DNA of 64,000 nt from Onchocerca lupi (taxonomy: Eukaryota; Nematoda; Chromadorea; Rhabditida; Onchocercidae). The notes below the pieces were generated by a model. That model did not search any database, was not told the origin of the DNA, and saw only the letters and a list, made by a program, of their open reading frames with translations. A program made the translations under genes and the position numbers. Shown here piece after piece: positions 59,401-64,000 of the stretch (positions are counted from its first letter, which is position 1; each line of letters starts with the position of its first letter). Where the stretch lies: positions 36,889 through 100,888 of the forward strand of contig JAOVVO010000263.1 of the NCBI GenBank assembly GCA_028564675.1. Reading direction: 5' to 3'.

Positions 59401-59862
59401 TTTTTTGTTAATTTTCATTAAATTACTACTTTTGATTACTAATTACTTAATAATTTATTTATTTTTACTAGATTACTTATTCTTATTAGAATACTAATTT
59501 AATCCGTTATTGCTATTTTACTGCTTTATAATCAATATTCTTACAAATTTTTACTTATAAATTATTGATAAAATTGACAAAATTAGCATATTTTATCATT
59601 AAGTATTATGATAAGTAATATTGATTACATATTTTACATTATCATGTATGAATTTTGAAAAAAAATTTTAAACTATCAAATGAAAAGATAAAATTGAGCT
59701 TTTTTCGATGTCATCAGAATCCTTCACGGTACTTTCAACTTTCAACATTTGATGCATCTGGAATATATCGCAAAAATTTTCTCCAGCTTTTTCTCTAGTC
59801 AATTTTTTCAATTTTTCTTTATTTTGAAAACCAAAGATTGTAATTTTTCCAGGATTATTGTT
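50340..59862 (-). CDS. HNF4-like nuclear hormone receptor, one-base frameshift in the DNA-binding domain
   Basis: A ligand-type transcription factor expected to act in the nucleus. Exons, 5' to 3': (59862-59733, tentative), 59216-59136, 58568-58493, 57616-57551, 56311-56140, 55827-55629, 55254-55123, 54433-54291, 53730-53612, 53288-53137, 52001-51869, 51489-51405, 51090-50947, 50490-50340. The two C4 zinc fingers carry the P-box CNGCKG and end CRSCRYMRC. The extension GMKIDAVQNERDVIG is HNF4-like. A Ser/Thr-rich hinge is followed by the ligand-binding domain, with signature LLLVIEWAKTLSPFTELSTD then DQTALLKNYA, and AF-2 helix IDQLMEELILAE. A Ser-rich F region of about 135 residues ends at TGA 50340-50342. 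Without the tentative exon about 550 residues are encoded, within the usual range. All junction phases agree except in exon 2, which has one surplus base. The N-terminus is not found with certainty. HNF4 family (NR2A-type) is well supported; the exact paralogue is not. Confidence 0.95.
50947..51090 (-). CDS. Receptor exon 12 (F region)
   Basis: 144 nt, phase 2 in and phase 2 out, acceptor TTTTTTATAG and donor GTAAAT. It encodes SLPNQLDNTSSITPPGENII then DEFVESSYHEYSPTINSLSS, an acidic and Ser/Pro-containing stretch expected to be disordered. Confidence 0.9.
51405..51489 (-). CDS. Receptor exon 11 (F region)
   Basis: 85 nt, phase 1 in and phase 2 out, acceptor CATTTTTTGCAG and donor GTTTTC. 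It reads (E)TLSMKDLYAEKLKRSNLN then HSTSCDDME. Phases match exons 10 and 12, which is the main support for its inclusion. Confidence 0.8.
51869..52001 (-). CDS. Receptor exon 10 (LBD helices 10-12, AF-2)
   Basis: 133 nt, phase 0 in and phase 1 out, acceptor CCTCTCTTCAAG and donor GTACTT. It reads ALANAICEDVLVFKLSGVAN then IDQLMEELILAETKERK. IDQLMEELILAE is the activation helix, where HNF4 has IDNLLQEMLL. A GTCGTT donor 15 nt earlier in the same phase is possible but weaker. Confidence 0.9.
52463..52522. repeat. Inverted repeat in receptor intron 9
   Basis: AAACCAATAATTTCAGCA (52463-52480) pairs with TGCTAAAATTATTGGTTT (52505-52522) at 17 of 18 positions around a 24-nt AT-rich loop. Size and pairing would fit a small hairpin RNA precursor as well as a foldback DNA element. 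Confidence 0.6.
52595..52840 (+). CDS. Possible nested small secreted-peptide gene, interrupted by a stop
   Basis: On the strand opposite the receptor, inside its ninth intron, a GC-richer island contains a 46-codon ORF. It opens MKMTVTTSNLILIFVCDYQA, which resembles a signal peptide, and continues LSVTNNSHANASDLRAKLIC TMMGIW before TAA at 52733-52735. The same frame stays open for 34 further codons (RNAHYEKDYIGWRERIFGRT...CSTPSILF) until TAA at 52838-52840. The stop lies just before AGA, beside an AAAGAAA stretch. The layout (signal-like start, short mature part, basic residue after GIW) recalls a neuropeptide-type precursor, but no known peptide is recognised. G|GTAAAG at 52731 could be a splice donor instead, with the rest elsewhere. 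The minus strand of the island is also open for 62 codons. Confidence 0.3.
53137..53288 (-). CDS. Receptor exon 9 (LBD, middle helices)
   Basis: 152 nt, phase 1 in and phase 0 out, acceptor ATTATTATTGCAG and donor GTTAAT. It encodes AKGLSSGSVMNILAARRRIF then GALEHYVSTKIPTDVNRIGD and LTFFILSPLQ, equivalent to the HNF4 region around [20 protein letters not shown] and the following RFGELLLLLPTLQ. Confidence 0.92.
53612..53730 (-). CDS. Receptor exon 8 (LBD)
   Basis: 119 nt, phase 2 in and phase 1 out, acceptor TTTTTCAATTTCAG and donor GTTAGC. It reads NIYFRDSERIMDQLVAPMKF then LKIDDVEFVALKACVLFNP. The IDD.E...LKA..F..P pattern is the conserved helix 7-8 region of HNF4-type receptors. Confidence 0.93.
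54291..54433 (-). CDS. Receptor exon 7 (LBD, helices 4-6)
   Basis: 143 nt, phase 0 in and phase 2 out, acceptor CCATTTGCAG and donor GTATGA. It encodes TALLKNYASQHIILGVSYRS then KDNSDFLKLLNESFIPRCSD, continuing the nuclear receptor signature from exon 6 (DDQ|TALLKN). Confidence 0.93.
55123..55254 (-). CDS. Receptor exon 6 (LBD helix 3 and signature)
   Basis: 132 nt, phase 0 at both ends, acceptor TGCAATTTATAG and donor GTACTT. It reads YEKNDAGRTATIKDIYTSIH then SQLLLVIEWAKTLSPFTELS TDDQ. LL.VIEWAK..P.F.EL..DDQ is the canonical LBD signature; HNF4 has LL.LVEWAKYIPAFCELPLDDQ. Confidence 0.95.
55629..55827 (-). CDS. Receptor exon 5 (hinge, Ser/Thr-rich, start of LBD)
   Basis: 199 nt, phase 2 in and phase 0 out, acceptor ACATCTTTTTTCAG and donor GTAAGC. 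A low-complexity Ser/Thr stretch, encoded by a (TCA)n run at about 55765-55800, leads into TPRSLLESLLSSERKIGNLR, a helical segment typical of helix 1 of the LBD. The trinucleotide run makes length polymorphism likely. Confidence 0.93.
56140..56311 (-). CDS. Receptor exon 4 (C-terminal extension and hinge)
   Basis: 172 nt, phase 1 in and phase 2 out, acceptor TTCTTTTTAG and donor GTATAA. It begins AVQNERDVIGRRNRP, the extension that follows the second zinc finger in HNF4-type receptors (AVQNERDRI in HNF4), then a Ser/Thr/Ala-rich hinge. Confidence 0.95.
57551..57616 (-). CDS. Receptor exon 3 (end of second zinc finger)
   Basis: 66 nt, phase 1 at both ends, acceptor AATTAATTTACAG and donor GTAAGT. 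With flanking bases it reads HNRAVCRSCRYMRCINAGMK then ID, supplying the last three cysteines of the second C4 finger and the GMK motif. Confidence 0.95.
58493..58568 (-). CDS. Receptor exon 2 (linker and second zinc finger), with +1 base
   Basis: Acceptor CTCTTTTTGTAG and donor GTAAGT. 75 nt are needed to connect phase 1 of exon 1 to phase 1 of exon 3, but 76 are present. Entered from exon 1 the sequence gives GFF and then a TAG stop. Dropping one T from the TTTT run (plus-strand A run at 58560-58563) would keep the frame into RRTIRRGYKYTCRFNSNCNI DK, the expected receptor sequence. An alternative acceptor inside the exon (TTTCTTTTAG) gives the wrong phase. An assembly error in the homopolymer, a natural null allele or a pseudogene are all possible. 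The first is favoured because every other exon is intact. Confidence 0.9.
59136..59216 (-). CDS. Receptor exon 1 of the DNA-binding domain
   Basis: 81 nt, phase 1 in and phase 1 out, acceptor ATATATTTTTTAG and donor GTCGAT (a weak donor, AAAG|GT). It reads NDLLCMVCGDQATGRHYGTI then ACNGCK. It holds the four cysteines of the first zinc finger (CMVC and CNGC) and the P-box. The intron directly after CK in the P-box region is a common position in nematode receptors. Confidence 0.93.
59733..59862 (-). CDS. Tentative receptor exon upstream of the DNA-binding domain
   Basis: 130 nt after the acceptor TTTTATAATTTTCAG, read in phase 0 as NNNPGKITIFGFQNKEKLKK, then LTREKAGENFCDIFQMHQML KVE. It leaves one base at a GTACCG donor, which matches the phase 1 entry of the next exon (giving ...KVE-S-NDLLCMVCGD). 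Composition and lack of stops support coding, but the donor is not strong and the A/B region of receptors is not conserved, so homology cannot confirm it. The initiating methionine was not located. Confidence 0.4.
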
Positions 59863-62800
59863 CTGAAAATTATAAAAAAAAAGTAATAGTTTGAATTTCT
59901 CTGTAGAAATAAAGTGATATTGTATAAAACAAACAGATCGATCGAATGATAATAACATGGAGTTTAAACTTTTTAAAAGCAAAACGAATAATAATGGATT
60001 TTAACAAAATTAATTAAAAAGACTTGCATTAATTTTTTCAATTTTTAAAAATTTTATTACATTAATTTATAAATAATTTTTATATTTTTAATTCATTCGA
60101 AGAAGTTTTGCTGCAAATCACTTTTTTCCATATCTTTTTTATATTTAAACAAAATTATCAATCATTCATTTCTGTTCGATTATTGAATTACGAATTCACA
60201 ATCTTATCGTGAATATTATACCAATTAGTGCCACCATCATTATTAATATTATTATTCTATCAAATATATATTAACATTACAATCTATTCAGCAACATTTC
60301 TATCTTTATTATCAATATCAGTAACATATTATCATAAGCATAATTAATATTGCCCAATGGTTAAAATTTCTGCTATATCACATAAATCCCTATTTATTAA
60401 AAAAATAAAAAAGTTTATGATAATTATACTGATTAGTTTAATTAAAAAAATGGCAGCTAAAAAAAAAAAAATTTGCAAGATTCGAGAGAATTTTTTATCA
60501 AATATTTTCTTCTGTTTAATAAAAATAAAATGAAAAAATATGTGAAAATAAATGTTAACATTAACAACAAAAACAACAGAGAATAAGAACAAAACTGGTC
60601 GCTAACGATAAATATTAACTTTTAATTAAATAAATGACATTTTTATCTAAAAAAAAAATTAATTGCAGCTTTTTTTTCGTTTTTTGGTTAATACGAAAGG
60701 GAATGAATTGACAATTTTCGATATGTTAACGAATCTAATCAGGTATTTTAGAAATTGAAGTATTTGGAAAAAAAAAAGAAAAAAGAAAGTGCTAAAAGAA
60801 GTGTTTGAAAGTGAATCATTCATGTTTGTCAATACCTAATGTTCAATTTCCCAAAAATCAAAAATTCATTTAAAAAATTCTAAATTTATAAGACAAATAG
60901 GAAGTGTTAAAAATTTGCTGCTAAATTTATAAAAAATGTTAAAATTAATAAGACAAATGGGAAATGCTATTTACATATATAACTTAATAAATCATTTATG
61001 ATAATAATTATAGTTTACTATTAATTATATATGTAAAGATGAGATGATGACTAAGAAAATGGTATCTAAAATGAAAAAAAAAATGATGACAAGACCAAGT
61101 CAAACTTATTTAATTTTCGATCATTATTGATTTATTTCATTCACTCATTTCAAATTTAGCCCATCTTTTTTGACCGAATTACTTACAGTGTCAAGAAATG
61201 ATAATTAATTATCGTTGCAATAGTATTAAATAATTTATTCTAACAATATTTTGCACTGTTTCACGGTTATTTTCGATTGAAAAATCCAACTTTTCGAGGA
61301 AGGAAAATTGATTTCAATATATCAAAAGTCTGAAAATCAGGGATTTTCATTTCAGAAAAACAATTTCAAAAGGAATCAAATCAATAAATTAAATTCTGTT
61401 AGATGAATAATTATCTTTTTCTGCAAAATTTTTCAATAAAATAGACCATCCTAATGATATTTTAAAAACAGAAATAAATACACCGTCAATTTTAGATTTC
61501 TTATTTAATTTTTGCACAATTTGCTCAAATTATCAAATATTCATTATTTTAATTAAAATACGAAATTCAATAATTTTATTCAGTTTTACTAAAGTTACTA
61601 GTTATTAAAAAACTAATGAGCGATTCTTGCAAAATTATCAATGTTTCAATTTTAAATTTTGTGTTAAAAAACAAAAGAAATGAACAAATGCAAAAGTGAA
61701 CAATGCAAGATAAAATAAATGTGAAGTGATAAAAACTTTGCTCAAACAAACAACTGTTACGAATTTGAAAAATAATTTTTTAGAATTGGAGAATTGCAGA
61801 AATGAAACGGAAGAGGCTGATAAATGAATGATAATGATAATTATGGAACACATAGAATGGTTCGCTTTTTTTTCTTCCTTTCTTTTAAACTAAAATATTT
61901 CTCCATAAAGTTAGAAAAATATACAAATATATATGAAGAAAAATGAAGCTAGTTTTTTATCCAATATTTCGCAATATAATTTAAAAAATAAATTGAAATT
62001 TTCGACGAGTAATTTATTTCGAAAATTACAATTTTATTTTTTGCAAATATTTTACAAAATATTCGAAATATTTTATCAAATAAAGAAAATTTAAGAAATG
62101 AAAAAAAAAAAAATAAAGAAACTGGAAATTATGAAAAAATTTAACAGTGACCGAAAATTTATATTTCGACTTGTTATGAATAACGAAGGATTAATTGAAA
62201 TTGTTATTGACATTTAAAACAATGCTTACTTTTTAGAAAAATGGAATAATTAATATAATGACGGTATTTCTTTTAAAGAATCCACTGTTAAAATAACAAT
62301 GAAGAATAAACGATTGAACAATAAACAAAATTTGCTTTTTTTCCCCCAACAATTTCCAATTTTCTCTTATCACCATTAATCAAATTTGAAAATTTCGCTC
62401 CCTTATGATTTTGTCATTCGATTACTATTGTTATTAGTATTATTATTGGAACAATCTCGAATATCTTTAGATTTCAACACTCTTTGATTTTATTAAAATC
62501 TGATCGCAAATAATAAATTCATTTAACAATAAAAATATTCGCATAGGTTAAAGGTTAATTCTAGTTTAATTGTCAAGAACGCGGATTTTATTAAAATAAT
62601 AAAAATAAATACACAAATACGTCTTTTTGTTTATTCTTCTTATCATGCTTATATTTAAAAAAAAAAAAAAAAATGCATATTAATGCTGCGAAAATAAATT
62701 ATTTGATTAAAGATTAAAATCCATTGATGATTAAAAAAAAGAAAAAAAAAAGGAAAAAACGATTTTGAATTAAAAAAAAAAGCAAAAATTATTAAATTCA

Positions 62801-63909
62801 ACAAATAATATTTTGCAAAGGTGATTTTTTTTTAAATACACCGAGAGTATTTTACTGTGATAATTAGAGCAAATTCAAATTCAGTGATATGCATAGCTTC
62901 AATAGTTTTTTCAAAAAAGTTTTTGATTAAAAAAAAAAAAAAAAATAAATAGAAAGGTGATAAGCTGCTAAATACATGTTTGAAAAAATAAGTGAAAGCA
63001 ATTAATTAATCTGATTTGATATAATAACTGGGAATTTGACGTATTTGCAAAATTGGAGAGGAAAACAATTGAATATGATGTTTTACTGATTGAATTTTAT
63101 GCATCACTGATTTTTCTCTTCTGAATAACATGAATTATTGCCTTTAATTTTAATTACTTATTAATCACTTCTGATGCGTCGAATTCAATAAAAAAGGGGC
63201 AAAAAGGAATTGTTATCATCATTTTTGTCGATAACTATATGATTATCAATCAGAATTTTATGAATCGCCAAAATAATCATATTTCGCATATTACGAATAT
63301 AAGTGAATTATTCATGATTTCAAGAAGAAATGAGATTGTCAGAATTATCAGAGGAAAGTTTTAATATTAATTACATTACAAATAAAATTGTTAATTTAGC
63401 ATTTAGCTATTTATAATCTCTTGCTTTAGATGATGAAATGATGTAATTTTGTGAATATTGAACTGATTAAAATCTTCGAATTAATATTTTCAATGGAAAA
63501 ACAAAGAAAGAAAAAATTCAGACATATTCAAAAGAAAAAGGTAAGAAATCTTCGAGTTCAATATAAAATATAATATAATTGATAGTTAAAAATTCCATAA
63601 ATTTTATCATTATTTTGTTGTATTTTGAAAAGAAAAACAATTATTATTTTTCACGAAAATATCGTTCTATGAAGGAAAACTTTTCTCAGTGTAAAATTTT
63701 TCGTCGAAAAAATATCGATTAAATGATTTAAAAAATGAAGGGGCAAACTGTTCAACGAGCAAACAATCTGATAAAATGAACATCTATTTGCATTATTCAT
63801 AATAAAACTAAATTTCACCAGGTGATATTTGTTCTTAAGCATTGAAGCGTCATCAATAATGTTTACATAGTGTTAACAATGAATAGAATGTATGCATGGA
63901 ATGATGATG

Positions 63910-63962
<53 letters not shown>

Positions 63963-64000
63963 TAATAATAATAATAACAATAATGATAATGATAATAATA
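59863..64000. other. Upstream AT-rich region of the receptor gene
   Basis: About 4.1 kb with no convincing exon. The receptor's first exon and promoter should lie here or beyond the window. It contains many homopolymers and ends in an (AAT)n microsatellite. The minus-strand frames at 60344-60592, 61638-61853 and 63651-63842 lack usable splice signals. Confidence 0.45.
63902..64000. repeat. (AAT)n microsatellite at the window edge
   Basis: A nearly pure AAT/ATA run of about 33 units with a few interruptions (ATGATGATG at the left, AACAATAATGATAATG at the right). It continues to the last base. Confidence 0.9.

Noticed and set aside
63902..64000. Regular repeats considered as a CRISPR array or telomere
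   Set aside because: Simple AAT trinucleotide repeat without spacers or telomeric motif; the genome is eukaryotic.

Overview
The window is extremely AT-rich eukaryotic DNA, dominated by long introns and intergenic sequence with homopolymer A/T runs and (AAT)n/(ATGATA)n-type simple sequence. The introns have GTAAGT-like donors and short TTTTCAG/TTTTAG acceptors. Together with the nuclear receptor type, this suggests a nematode, perhaps a long-intron spirurid. That assignment is inference; no species can be named from the sequence. Most long open frames here are A/T-run artefacts, so genes were built by joining short exons whose splice phases agree.

Region 50340-59862 (minus strand) holds the one clearly identifiable gene: an HNF4-like (NR2A-type) nuclear hormone receptor. 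Thirteen phase-consistent exons encode the two C4 zinc fingers, the C-terminal extension, a Ser/Thr-rich hinge, a complete ligand-binding domain ending in an AF-2 helix, and a long Ser-rich F region. A fourteenth exon further upstream is tentative. Exon 2 carries one extra base in a 4-base homopolymer, exactly at the GFFRR motif. As printed, the reading frame breaks there, although every other exon is intact. Intron 9 contains a GC-richer island with a small opposite-strand ORF that looks secreted, and a separate strong hairpin.

Region 12054-37696 (minus strand) holds a second gene with small exons (one of 21 nt) scattered over at least 25.6 kb. Its product is not recognised. It continues past the last exon found, and the junction between exons 5 and 6 is unresolved because the phases disagree. 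One of its introns holds a decayed Helitron (about 23840-25756): a frameshifted fragment of the helicase C-terminus, then the diagnostic 3' hairpin and CTAG end. Other introns hold 24-bp and 37-bp minisatellites, a perfect DR2 of AGGTCA, a 24-bp-stem hairpin and a protein-like ORF.

Region 1-12053 is mostly non-coding. It holds a possible terminal exon of a plus-strand gene near 2124, and a roughly 445-bp inverted-repeat element at 4721-5166. That element abuts a 50-nt fragment of 28S rRNA. Region 37697-50339 is gene-poor, with two unexplained GC-rich islands (40310-40505 and 45171-45420), palindromes and duplications. Region 59863-64000 shows no convincing exon and ends in an (AAT)n microsatellite. 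No tRNA gene, CRISPR array or prokaryotic operon was seen.
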